From Cellulomonas hominis (GTDB lineage Bacteria; Actinomycetota; Actinomycetes; Actinomycetales; Cellulomonadaceae): a stretch of 53,952 bases of DNA. The notes below the pieces were generated by a model that did not search any database, was not told the DNA's origin, and worked only from the letters and a program-made list of their open reading frames with translations. The position numbers were made by a program, and so were the translations under genes. Of this stretch, positions 19,779 through 27,799 are shown piece by piece; the stretch's first letter is position 1; each line of letters begins with the position of its first letter. The stretch lies in contig NZ_CABEGA010000030.1 in assembly GCF_901521055.1 (NCBI RefSeq), positions 1-53,952 of the forward strand. Reading direction: 5' to 3'.

Positions 19779-20018
19779 TCAGACGGCGCACTCGCAGACG
19801 AGGTTGTACTCGACGACCTGGTCGCCCTCCTCGGGCCGGGCCCACGCCTCGGCCTCCGCGCGGGAGGCGAAGCGCCGCCCGGCCAGCCGCCCGTTCGCGA
19901 GCAGCACCCCGACCTCGATCATCGTGCGCGGGTCGAGCACGTCGACCCCGCCCGCTGCGGGCTCGGTGGTCGGCTGCTCGGTGGTCGTCAGCCCGGTCGT
20001 CGTCTGCGCCGTGGTCAT
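19779..20018 (-). CDS. Conserved small actinobacterial protein, unknown function
   Basis: 79 residues, not recognised. The first 20 residues are Thr-rich (MTTAQTTTGLTTTEQPTTEP). The rest is a compact segment with FASRAEAEAWARPEEGDQVV and a C-terminal VCECAV carrying both cysteines. ATG 20018 follows GGAGGACGACC. The C-terminal CxC could bind metal or form a redox pair, but this is only a possibility. Monocistronic, between greA's terminator and ilvA. Confidence 0.65.
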   Translation of the reverse strand: MTTAQTTTGLTTTEQPTTEPAAGGVDVLDPRTMIEVGVLLANGRLAGRRFASRAEAEAWARPEEGDQVVEYNLVCECAV

Positions 20019-20101
20019 GGTCGTCCTCCCGGTCCTCGGGGCGGGCACGGTGGCCCGCACGTCCAGCACAACACCCGCGGGCCGCGGATGATGCCGGCCC
20101 G

Positions 20102-20141
20102 GTGCTGGTCGAGACGGCTCAGTGCTGGTCGAGACGGCTCA
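20102..20141. repeat. 20-bp tandem duplication containing the ilvA stop
   Basis: The unit GTGCTGGTCGAGACGGCTCA occurs twice without a gap. Each copy ends in TCA, a TGA on the minus strand; the right copy supplies the ilvA stop and the left copy gives a second TGA 20 bases further on, in another frame. Confidence 0.9.
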
Positions 20142-21341
20142 GTGCTCCGCGAGCCGGAAGCCCTCGTCCCGCAGGTGCTGCAGCAGCCGGGCGCAGTGGT
20201 CCGGCCCCTTGGTCTCGACCTGGACCTCGATCTCGACCTCGTCGATCTCCAGGTCCACGCCGGTGCGCACGTGCGACACGTGCATGACGTTCCCGCCCGC
20301 GCCCGCGAGCTCGCGCAGCAGCCCGGCCAGGGCCCCCGGGGTGTCGTGCACCCGCACCCGCAGCTGCAGGTACCGCCCGGAGACGGCGAGCCCGTGCCGG
20401 ACGACGCGCAGCAGCACGAGGGGGTCGATGTTGCCGCCGGACAGCACGACGACGACCGGCCCCTCGAGCTCGCCCGGGGCGGCCATCACGGCGGCGACGC
20501 CCGCGGCGCCGGACGGCTCCACCAGCAGCTTCGCCCGCTCGGCGACGAGCAGCAGGGCGCGTGACAGGTCCTCCTCGGACACGGTGCGCACCTCGCACCC
20601 GTGCTGCTGCAGGACGCCGAACGGCACGACGCCGGGGGTGCCGACCGCGATGCCGTCCGCCATCGTGTGCAGCTCCGGGGCGCGGACCGGCTGGCCCGCG
20701 ACGAGCGACGCCGGGTAGGCCGCCGCACGCGCTGCCTGCACGCCGATGACCCGCACGTGCGGCGCGAGCTCCGCGACGACGGCCTGGATGCCCGCCGCCA
20801 GCCCGCCGCCCCCGAGCGGCACGACGATCGTGCGCACGTCCGGGACCTGCTCCAGGATCTCCAGGGCCAGGGTCCCCTGCCCGGCCACGATGTCCTCGTG
20901 GTCGAAGGGGTGGATCAGCACCCGCCCGGTGCGCTCCGCCTCGGCGCGCGCCGCGACCAGCGCCTCGTCGACGCTGCTCCCGTGCTGCCGCACCTCGGCG
21001 CCGTACTCGCGCGTGGCGGCGATCTTGGGCAACGCCGCGTCGACCGGCATGTAGACGACGGCGTCGATGCCGAGCAGCTGCGCGGCGAGCGCGACGCCCT
21101 GGGCGTGGTTGCCCGCGCTCGCGGCGACGACCCCCAGCGCCTTCTCCTGCGCGGAGAGCCGGGCCATCCGCACGTACGCGCCGCGGATCTTGAAGGAGCC
21201 GGCGCGCTGCAGGTTCTCGCACTTGAGCAGCACCGGGGCGCCGGCGATCTGGGACAGCGCGCGGGAGGTCTCGACGGGGGTGCGCGTGGCCACCCCGTCC
21301 AGCAGTCGTGCGGCGGCGCGGGCGTCGTCGAGGTAGGTCAC
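20139..21341 (-). CDS. ilvA: Threonine ammonia-lyase (threonine deaminase)
   Basis: 400-residue PLP enzyme that converts threonine to 2-oxobutyrate, the first step to isoleucine. The PLP lysine is Lys51 in AGSFKIRGAY; the phosphate loop GGGGLAAG and SGGNIDP are present. The last 70 residues form one ACT-like domain (RYLQLRVRVHDTPGALAGLL) for allosteric control. GTG 21341 is chosen because GAAGGA lies seven bases upstream and the N-terminus then matches family length; GTG 21356, in a GTGA overlap with the upstream gene, is the alternative. Cotranscribed with the AI-2E-family gene and metB. Confidence 0.92.
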   Translation of the reverse strand: MTYLDDARAAARLLDGVATRTPVETSRALSQIAGAPVLLKCENLQRAGSFKIRGAYVRMARLSAQEKALGVVAASAGNHAQGVALAAQLLGIDAVVYMPVDAALPKIAATREYGAEVRQHGSSVDEALVAARAEAERTGRVLIHPFDHEDIVAGQGTLALEILEQVPDVRTIVVPLGGGGLAAGIQAVVAELAPHVRVIGVQAARAAAYPASLVAGQPVRAPELHTMADGIAVGTPGVVPFGVLQQHGCEVRTVSEEDLSRALLLVAERAKLLVEPSGAAGVAAVMAAPGELEGPVVVVLSGGNIDPLVLLRVVRHGLAVSGRYLQLRVRVHDTPGALAGLLRELAGAGGNVMHVSHVRTGVDLEIDEVEIEVQVETKGPDHCARLLQHLRDEGFRLAEH

Positions 21342-21352
21342 CTGCGTATCCT

Positions 21353-22624
21353 TCACCGCCGGGCGTCCGACCCGCCCGCACCCCGCCGCGAGAACAGCCC
21401 GGGCGGCCGCAGCTCCACGTGGTCCTGCGTGCCGAGCTGCGGGAACTTGTCGTGCCCGTGTAGGTAGAGCACCACGGTGTTGAGCGTCGCGGCGATCGGC
21501 ACCGCGAACAGCGCGCCGACGATGCCCGCGGCCATGGATCCCGCGGTGACCACCAGCAGGACGGCGACCGGGTGCAGCGACACGGCGTGCCCCATCAGCA
21601 GCGGCTGCAGCAGGTGGCCCTCGATCTGCTGCACCAGCAGCACCACGCCCAGCATGATGAGCGCGACGACCGGCCCCTGGGCGACGAGGGCCACCAGCAC
21701 GGCGACGATCCCGGTGGCGATGGCCCCGACGATCGGGATGAACGAGCCGACGAACACGAGCGTCGCCAGCGGCACGGCGAGCGGTACCTGCAGGATCGCG
21801 GCGCCGAGCCCGATGCCGGTCGCGTCCACGAGCGCCACGAGGATCTGCGTCCGGGTGTAGCCGGACAGCGTGACGATGCCGCGCCGGCCGGCCTGGTGCA
21901 CCCGCTCGCGCACGGACAGCGGCAGCAGCCCGACCAGCCACGTCCAGATGGTCCGGCCGTCGAGCAGGAAGAAGAAGGTGCAGAACAGCGTGATCAGGGT
22001 GCCCGCCGCGACGTGCCCGACGGTGGTCGTGAGGGACAGCGCGCCGGAGACCAGCGAGTCCGCGTTCTGGCTGACCTGCTCGCGGCCCTGCTCCACGAGC
22101 TGGTCCAGCTGGTCGGTGCTCAGCTGCAGCGGGCCGTCCGACAGCCAGGCCAGCGCCTCGTCGAAGCCCGCCGACGCCTGCTCCGACAGGTCGCCGAACC
22201 CGGCCGCGATCGACCGGCCGGCCAGCACCACCAGGCCCGTGACCACGGCGAGGAGCAGGAGCACGGAGGAGATCGCCGCGGCTCCGCGCGGGAACCGGGC
22301 CACCCGGCGCAGCCAGCTCGCGAACGGCATCAGCAGCACGGTGAGCAGCAGCGCGACGGCGACCGCCACGACGATGACCTTGAAGTACCCGACGATCCAC
22401 AGCGCGACGGCAGCCGCGGCGACGATCAGGAGGAACCGCCAGGACCAGGCAGCCGCGGCCCGCATCGAGGGCGTCACGGACTGCTCGGCCGTCCAGCCCC
22501 GGGGGGTCGCGCCCGTCGTGAGGTCCCCCTCGTGCAGCACCGGCGGCGGGGCCGTGTCGGTGGCGGCCGGCCCTCCCGCCCGCGCCCGCGTCAGCGCGCG
22601 CCAGCCGCGGCCCGGCGTCGTCAC
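21353..22624 (-). CDS. AI-2E family transporter (TerC/PerM-like UPF0118)
   Basis: 423-residue membrane protein with about eight helices and the family segment IEGHLLQPLLMGHAVSLHP. A disordered N-terminus of about 60 residues precedes the first helix pair (RFLLIVAAAAVALWIVGYF). Members are putative exporters of small molecules, including the AI-2 signal; most substrates are unknown. GTG 22624 overlaps the metB stop as GTGA, and the gene's own stop may overlap an ilvA start. Its place between two amino acid genes hints at export of an amino acid or keto acid, which is inference. A similar protein occurs in the mycobacterial block (Rv1101c). Confidence 0.85.
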   Translation of the reverse strand: MTTPGRGWRALTRARAGGPAATDTAPPPVLHEGDLTTGATPRGWTAEQSVTPSMRAAAAWSWRFLLIVAAAAVALWIVGYFKVIVVAVAVALLLTVLLMPFASWLRRVARFPRGAAAISSVLLLLAVVTGLVVLAGRSIAAGFGDLSEQASAGFDEALAWLSDGPLQLSTDQLDQLVEQGREQVSQNADSLVSGALSLTTTVGHVAAGTLITLFCTFFFLLDGRTIWTWLVGLLPLSVRERVHQAGRRGIVTLSGYTRTQILVALVDATGIGLGAAILQVPLAVPLATLVFVGSFIPIVGAIATGIVAVLVALVAQGPVVALIMLGVVLLVQQIEGHLLQPLLMGHAVSLHPVAVLLVVTAGSMAAGIVGALFAVPIAATLNTVVLYLHGHDKFPQLGTQDHVELRPPGLFSRRGAGGSDARR

Positions 22625-23880
22625 GCCAGCGCCCGCGTGAGGTCGGCGATCAGGTCCGCCTCGTCCTCGATGCCGACGGACAGGCGCACCAGGTCGTCCG
22701 GGACCTCCAGGTCGGTGCCCACGACCGACCCGTGCGTCATCCGGGCGGGCAGCTCGATCAGCGACTCGACACCGCCGAGCGACTCCGCGAGCGTGAACAC
22801 GCGCGTCCGGGCGCACACCTGGGCGGCGCGCTCGGCGCTCCCGGCACGGAACGACACCATGCCGCCGAACCCGGACATCTGCCGCGCGGCGACCTCGTGG
22901 TCGGGGTGCTGCTCCAGCCCCGGGTAGATGACGTCGCCCACGTCCTCGCGCTCGACGAGGAACCGCGCCACGGCCGCGGCGTTCGCGCTGTGCCGGTCCA
23001 TCCGCACCGCCAGGGTCTTGAGCCCGCGCAGCGTGAGCCAGGAGTCGAACGGCCCGGCGACCGCGCCGGACGCGTTCTGGTGGAAGGCGACGGCGTCCGC
23101 GAGCGCCGAGGTGCCGGTCGGCCCCTCCAGCCCGACGGGGAGCTGCGCGCCGTCCGCGACGACCAGCGCCCCGCCGACCACGTCGGAGTGCCCGCCGATG
23201 TACTTGGTGGTCGAGTGCACGACCACGTCCGCACCGAGCGCGATCGGCTGCTGCAGGTACGGGGTCGCGAACGTGTTGTCGACGACGAGCACCGCCCCGG
23301 CCGCGCGGGCGTGCGCCGACAGCGCGGCGATGTCGGAGACGCCGAGCAGCGGGTTCGTGGGCGTCTCCACCCACACGAGCTTGGTCTGCCCCGGGCGGAT
23401 CGCGGCGAGCACCGCGTCGGCGTCCGACAGGTTCACGGGCGTGTGCTCGACCCCCCAGGGCCCGAACACCCGCGCGATCAGGCGGTACGTGCCGCCGTAC
23501 GCGTCGTTCGGGATGACCACGTGGTCACCGGGGCGCAGCACGGCCCGCAGCAGGGTGTCCTCCGCCGCCAGGCCGGACGCGAAGGCGAACCCCGCGCCGC
23601 CGCCCTCGGCCGCACGCAGCGCCTCCTCGAGCGCCGACCGCGTCGGGTTGCCCGAGCGGGAGTACTCGTAGCCGCTGCGCAGGCCGCCGACCCCGTCCTG
23701 CTTGTACGTCGACACCTGGTAGATCGGGGTGACGACGGCGCCGGTCTCCCGGTCGGGCTCCTGACCGGCGTGGATGGCGCGGGTCGCGAACCCGGCGTCC
23801 GACCAGTCGTCGAGGTCGACGTGCTCGCCGAGGTCGCCGGAGGCGGGAAGGGTCGGGGTGCTGTCCTGGTCGTCGCTCAC
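22621..23880 (-). CDS. metB: Cystathionine gamma-synthase
   Basis: 419-residue PLP enzyme of the Cys/Met metabolism family. It makes cystathionine from an acylated homoserine and cysteine; some actinobacterial homologues also act as gamma-lyases. The PLP lysine is Lys226 in STTKYIGGHSD. The N-terminal signatures YEYSRSGNPTR and YGGTYRL are intact. An N-terminal extension of about 28 acidic residues precedes FATRAIHAGQ. GTG 23880 is preceded by TAGCCT and six bases, which fits a leaderless message and explains the missing ribosome site. Heads the metB/AI-2E/ilvA unit; cbs, the other transsulfuration enzyme, is 5.3 kb away. Confidence 0.92.
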   Translation of the reverse strand: MSDDQDSTPTLPASGDLGEHVDLDDWSDAGFATRAIHAGQEPDRETGAVVTPIYQVSTYKQDGVGGLRSGYEYSRSGNPTRSALEEALRAAEGGGAGFAFASGLAAEDTLLRAVLRPGDHVVIPNDAYGGTYRLIARVFGPWGVEHTPVNLSDADAVLAAIRPGQTKLVWVETPTNPLLGVSDIAALSAHARAAGAVLVVDNTFATPYLQQPIALGADVVVHSTTKYIGGHSDVVGGALVVADGAQLPVGLEGPTGTSALADAVAFHQNASGAVAGPFDSWLTLRGLKTLAVRMDRHSANAAAVARFLVEREDVGDVIYPGLEQHPDHEVAARQMSGFGGMVSFRAGSAERAAQVCARTRVFTLAESLGGVESLIELPARMTHGSVVGTDLEVPDDLVRLSVGIEDEADLIADLTRALA

Positions 23881-23965
23881 GTGCTCAGGCTAGGCGCTGG
23901 CGCCCACGGGAACACGCGGGCACGCAGGGCGGTTGAGTGCGTCGGACCCGAGGAAGGGAGTCACC

Positions 23966-24634
23966 ATGAGCTGGCTGTTCGGTTCGGCCCTCGCATCGAC
24001 GATGGTCACCCCGGAGCGCGCGCTGAAGGGCCGCGACGGCTACGGCTACACCGTCCCGACGACGCACACCGTGCTCGGGACGCCGCTGCAGGGCCCCTGG
24101 CCCGAGGGCACCGCGACGATCACGCTGGGCCTCGGCTGCTTCTGGGGCGCGGAGCGCGTCTTCTGGCAGCTGCCGGGCGTCGTCGCCACGTCCGTCGGCT
24201 ACCAGGGCGGGTACACGCCGTACCCGACGTACGAGGAGGTGTGCACCGGCCTGACCGGGCACGCCGAGGTCGTCCAGGTCGCCTACGACCCCACCGTGGT
24301 CTCCGACGCGGACGTCCTGCGGACGTTCTTCGAGTCGCACGACCCGACGCAGGGGTTCCGCCAGGGCAACGACCGGGGCACGCAGTACCGGTCGGCCGTC
24401 TACCCGACGACGCCGGAGCAGGAGCTCGCCGCCCGCGAGGTCCTCGCGGCGTACCAGGAGCGGCTGACCCGCGCCGGGTACGGCGAGATCACCACCGAGG
24501 TCCGCCCCGCCGCGGAGGCCGGGACGTACTTCTACGCCGAGGACTACCACCAGCAGTACCTCGACAAGAACCCGAACGGGTACTGCGGTCTCGGGGGGAC
24601 GGGCGTGTCCTGCCCGCGGCCCCTGGACGCCTGA
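23966..24634 (+). CDS. msrA: Peptide methionine-(S)-sulfoxide reductase
   Basis: 222 residues. MsrA repairs oxidised methionine in the cytosol. The catalytic Cys58 lies in GCFWG, and the conserved [14 protein letters not shown] and [12 protein letters not shown] segments follow. Candidate resolving cysteines are in [13 protein letters not shown] near the C-terminus. ATG 23966 follows AGGAAGGGAGTCACC. The 3' end is followed by an imperfect duplication of the last codons and stop, then by a strong two-way terminator. Confidence 0.94.
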   Translation: MSWLFGSALASTMVTPERALKGRDGYGYTVPTTHTVLGTPLQGPWPEGTATITLGLGCFWGAERVFWQLPGVVATSVGYQGGYTPYPTYEEVCTGLTGHAEVVQVAYDPTVVSDADVLRTFFESHDPTQGFRQGNDRGTQYRSAVYPTTPEQELAAREVLAAYQERLTRAGYGEITTEVRPAAEAGTYFYAEDYHQQYLDKNPNGYCGLGGTGVSCPRPLDA

Positions 24635-24664
24635 GCGGGCGCTGCCCGCTGGACGCCTGAGCGT
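24625..24664. repeat. Duplicated msrA 3' end including stop
   Basis: CTGGACGCCTGAGCG, the last three codons plus TGA, recurs 26 bases downstream, each copy preceded by TGCCCGC. The second TGA (24658-24660) is out of frame with the first by two bases. Confidence 0.8.
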
Positions 24665-24684
24665 CCGGCCTGCTGGAGCTCCAC

Positions 24685-24723
24685 CCGAGGGGCGTCGCGC
24701 GACCACCGCGCGGCGCCCCTCGG
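24685..24723. terminator. 17-bp two-way hairpin between msrA and the MerR gene
   Basis: The arms begin CCGAGGGGCG and end CGCCCCTCGG, with one G-U wobble, around the loop ACCAC. It lies between convergent genes and can serve both. Confidence 0.8.
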
Positions 24724-24739
24724 CGCGTGGCGGGGCCGG

Positions 24740-25573
24740 TCAGGCGTCGCGGACCGGCTGGCACACGTCGGTCACCCAGCGCTGCGGGTCGCGCTCCTGC
24801 GCGGGCCCGACCCGGTAGACGTCGAACATCGGGCCGGCCATCGCGAGGTCGTGCCCGGCGATCCAGTCGCCGATGGCCGCCGTCACCGCCCCGACCCGCT
24901 CGTACCCACCGGTGAACGTGGCGACGGCGACGTCGCGCGCGGGGACCTCGACGCAGCGCACGCCGTCCGTCCCGGCGAACGGGGCGGCGACCTGCAGCCA
25001 GATCTCCACGTCGGGGTCGCGCTCCTGGAACCCCTCGTCGTGGAACGTGGCGCCGGCCAGGGCCCCGGCGGCGGGCACGGCGCCGGCGGCCTGCATCGCG
25101 GCGGGCAGCCGCTGCCAGAGCAGGCCCTCGTCGGCGTAGGTGGGGACGACCTCGCGCAGCGCGGCGACGGTCATCGGGGGCAGGGTGGTACGGCGGACGT
25201 CGACGGACATGACGGACTCCTCCAGCGTGGTGATGAGGTGGTCGACCCGCTCGAGCCGCCGCCGGACGTCGTCCGCGTCGGCCAGCAGCCGGGACCGCTG
25301 CTCCTCCACCGCCCGCCGCACCGCCGCCGGGTCGTCGAGCAGCGGCAGCAGCCGCGCGATCTCGGCGACCGGGAAGCCGGCGTCGCGCAGGGCGACCACC
25401 CGCCCCGCGGCGAGCAGCTGGGCCGGGGAGTAGTAGCGGTACCCGGACGCGGCGTCCACCGACGACGGCCGGAGCACCCCGCGCTCGTCGTAGTGACGGA
25501 GCATCCGCACGCTGATCCGCGCCAGCCGGGAGAACTCCCCGATGGTGAAGGTGCGTGCCTCGGACCGGGTCAT
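24740..25573 (-). CDS. MerR-family regulator with GyrI-like effector domain
   Basis: 277 residues. The N-terminal MerR helix-turn-helix and wing cover about 10-80 (FTIGEFSRLARISVRMLRHY, GYRYYSPAQLL). A dimerisation helix follows (about 80-125), then a GyrI/AraC-effector-like ligand domain (about 130-277). This is the architecture of multidrug sensors such as BmrR and TipA. ATG 25573 fits GAGG eight bases upstream better than ATG 25579. No transporter is adjacent except across the convergent terminator, so its target may be itself or remote. Confidence 0.87.
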   Translation of the reverse strand: MTRSEARTFTIGEFSRLARISVRMLRHYDERGVLRPSSVDAASGYRYYSPAQLLAAGRVVALRDAGFPVAEIARLLPLLDDPAAVRRAVEEQRSRLLADADDVRRRLERVDHLITTLEESVMSVDVRRTTLPPMTVAALREVVPTYADEGLLWQRLPAAMQAAGAVPAAGALAGATFHDEGFQERDPDVEIWLQVAAPFAGTDGVRCVEVPARDVAVATFTGGYERVGAVTAAIGDWIAGHDLAMAGPMFDVYRVGPAQERDPQRWVTDVCQPVRDA

Positions 25574-25665
25574 GTCCATGACCTCACACCCTGACACGGT
25601 GGCAGGCTCAAGCCCGGGACTCCTGGCCCTGCCGCGGGCACGTGCGCGCGCGTACGGTGCGGCGG

Positions 25666-26367
25666 GTGAGCCGATCCGACGAGCACCGCACCGCCCTGGC
25701 CGCGCTCCCGGACCGCGACGTCCCGGCCTACCTGACCGCCCGGTCCGGGCTGCCCGGCCCGCGCGCGAACCTCGAGCTGGTGCAGGCGTTCGCCGACGTG
25801 GCGCCCGCTCCCCTGGTGCTGCGGCTCGCCGCCGACGACGACGCGTACCTGCGGTGCTGCGGGACGGTCGGCGTCGGGCGGCTGCTGGCGTCGGCGCCGG
25901 ACCCCGGGCTGCTGGCCCTGCTGCACGGGCTGGCTGCGGACGCGTCCTGGCGGGTCCGCGAGGCGGTCGCCATGGCCCTGCAGCGGGTCGGCGACGCGGA
26001 CCCGGCGGCGCTGCGCACGGTCGTCGACGGCTGGGCGCGCGACCCGCACCCGCTGGTGCGCCGGGCGGCGGTCGCCGCGATCTGCGAGCCGCGCCTGCTG
26101 CGGGACCCCGTCACCGCCGCGGCGGCCGTCGACGCATGCCGGACCACCACCGCGTCGATCGAGGCGCTGCCCGCCGGCGACCGGCGGGGCCCCGACGTGC
26201 GGACGCTGCGCCAGGCGCTCGGGTACTGCTGGAGCGTCGCCGTCGCGGGCGACCCGGCCGCCGGGCTGCCGGCCTTCGCGGAGCTCGCGGGGTCGGGCGA
26301 CCCGGACACCGCCTGGATCGTGCGGGAGAACCGGAAGAAGACCCGCCTCGCCCGCCTGCTCGCCTGA
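25666..26367 (+). CDS. HEAT-repeat protein
   Basis: 233 residues made of helical repeats of about 30 residues. Recognisable units are DDDAYLRCCGTVGVGRLLAS, LAADASWRVREAVAMALQRV and WARDPHPLVRRAAVAAICEP, spanning about 55-145. Such alpha-solenoids bind proteins or DNA; the alkylpurine glycosylase AlkD has the same fold but I cannot place its catalytic residues here. GTG 25666 is the only start near the first conserved helix; its ribosome site is weak. Monocistronic, divergent from the MerR regulator and convergent with deoD. Confidence 0.7.
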   Translation: MSRSDEHRTALAALPDRDVPAYLTARSGLPGPRANLELVQAFADVAPAPLVLRLAADDDAYLRCCGTVGVGRLLASAPDPGLLALLHGLAADASWRVREAVAMALQRVGDADPAALRTVVDGWARDPHPLVRRAAVAAICEPRLLRDPVTAAAAVDACRTTTASIEALPAGDRRGPDVRTLRQALGYCWSVAVAGDPAAGLPAFAELAGSGDPDTAWIVRENRKKTRLARLLA

Positions 26368-26388
26368 CGCCCGCTCCCCCTTCGACCC

Positions 26389-27105
26389 TCAGACGGCGGT
26401 GGCGAACGCCGCCAGGCCGAGCTGCACCGCGTGGTCGAAGAGCTGCTCGCGCTCGGCGGAGGAGAGCTCCGCGGCCTGGAACGTGAAGTCCGAGATCGAC
26501 ATGATCGCCAGGGCCTTGGCGCGCTCGCGGTCCGCCACCGCGTACAGGCCGGCGGCCTCCATCTCGACCGCGAGCGTGCCGTGGTCGACCAGCGCCTGCA
26601 TCACCTGGGGCCGGTCGGCGTAGAACGCGTCCGAGGTGAGCACCGCACCGGCGTGCACCCCCGCGCCCTCGGTCTCCCGCCCGGCGGCGACGGCCGCGGC
26701 GGCCAGGCCGAAGTCGGGGGCGTGCGAGTAGTGCACGCCGGGGACGCGCCGCTCGCTCAGGCCCGAGTCGGTGTGCGCGGCGGTCGCGATGACGACGTCG
26801 CCGAGCTGCAGGTGCCGGGCCATGCCGCCGGCCGTGCCGATCCGGATGATGCGCTGCACGCCGTAGAACCGGAACAGCTCGGTGGCGTAGATCGCGATCG
26901 AGGGCACCCCCATGCCCGACGCCATCACCGACACGGGACGGCCCTGCCAGGTGCCGGTGTAGCCGAGGACGCCGCGGACCTCGGTGACCAGCCGCGCGTC
27001 CTCGAGCACCGTCTCGGCGATGCGGGTCGCGCGGCGCGGGTCGCCCGGCATGAGGACGTCGGGGGCGAAGTCGCCGGGCTCGGCGGAGATGTGCGGGGTG
27101 GGCAT
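26389..27105 (-). CDS. deoD: Purine nucleoside phosphorylase, DeoD type
   Basis: 238 residues, the normal length for the hexameric bacterial enzyme that phosphorolyses purine nucleosides in salvage. Diagnostic segments: PHISAEPGDFAPDVLMPGDP at the N-terminus, GMGVPSIAIY, TAGGM, LAVEMEAAGLY, and SDFTF carrying the catalytic Asp (Asp204 in E. coli). ATG 27105 follows GGAGCCCCGC. It lies downstream of the FKBP gene on the same strand, separated by 160 bp that includes a probable terminator. Confidence 0.95.
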   Translation of the reverse strand: MPTPHISAEPGDFAPDVLMPGDPRRATRIAETVLEDARLVTEVRGVLGYTGTWQGRPVSVMASGMGVPSIAIYATELFRFYGVQRIIRIGTAGGMARHLQLGDVVIATAAHTDSGLSERRVPGVHYSHAPDFGLAAAAVAAGRETEGAGVHAGAVLTSDAFYADRPQVMQALVDHGTLAVEMEAAGLYAVADRERAKALAIMSISDFTFQAAELSSAEREQLFDHAVQLGLAAFATAV

Positions 27106-27179
27106 GCGGGGCTCCGGTGGGGTTCGGCGCGGGCGGACGGGCGGGGTGCGGGCCGACGGGTGCTGCCGCCGACGCCACG

Positions 27180-27213
27180 CCGCCGCCCGGCCCTCGTCGG
27201 GCGCGGGCGGCGG
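27180..27213 (-). terminator. Probable terminator after the FKBP gene
   Basis: CCGCCGCCC and GGGCGGCGG form a 9-bp stem around a 16-base loop, 52 bp after the FKBP stop. The adjoining stretch (27214-27260) carries short TCGTGCGGG repeats. Confidence 0.5.
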
Positions 27214-27265
27214 TCGTGGTCGTGCGGGTCGTGCGTCGTGCGGGTCGTGCGCTGGCGGCTGGGCG

Positions 27266-27670
27266 TCAGTGGGTGCCGACGATGTCGACGACGAACACCA
27301 GGGTGTCGCCGCCGCGGATGCCGGCCTGCGGGACGCCGCGGTCGCCGTAGCCGAGGTGCGACGGGATCGAGAGCAGGACGCGGGAGCCGACGGGCTGGCC
27401 GACGAGGCCCTCGTCCCAGCCGCCGATGACGGCGCCGACGCCGATCGGGAAGCTGATCGACGACCCGCGGTCGTACGAGTTGTCGAACACGGCGCCGTTC
27501 CAGCTCTGGCCGAGGTAGTGCACCTCGAGGTCGTCGCCGGCCTCGACGAGGGGGCCGTCGCCGGGCGACAGCACCAGCACCTCGAGCTCCGCGGGGGCGT
27601 CGCCCTCGGGGAACGTCAGGGTCGGCTTCTCACCGAACGATCCGGTGGCCTCGGGCAGCGTGGCGGGCAT
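27266..27670 (-). CDS. FKBP-type peptidyl-prolyl cis-trans isomerase
   Basis: 134 residues: one FKBP domain without signal peptide, so a cytosolic folding catalyst. Binding-pocket residues of the family are visible: VHYLGQSWNGAVFDNSYDRG, VIGGWDEGLVG and the final LVFVVDIV. ATG 27670 follows AAGGAGACGTC. Monocistronic and divergent from the alditol oxidase. Confidence 0.92.
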   Translation of the reverse strand: MPATLPEATGSFGEKPTLTFPEGDAPAELEVLVLSPGDGPLVEAGDDLEVHYLGQSWNGAVFDNSYDRGSSISFPIGVGAVIGGWDEGLVGQPVGSRVLLSIPSHLGYGDRGVPQAGIRGGDTLVFVVDIVGTH

Positions 27671-27799
27671 GACGTCTCCTTGGTCGGGGGTCGGACGGCT
27701 CCATCCTGCCCGCTGGCCCGCCCGTGCCGCGAATGGGCGTCCGGGCTGGGTTAGCGTCGTGCCGGCGGGCGAGGGGCGCCCGCCGGGACGGGAGCACCG

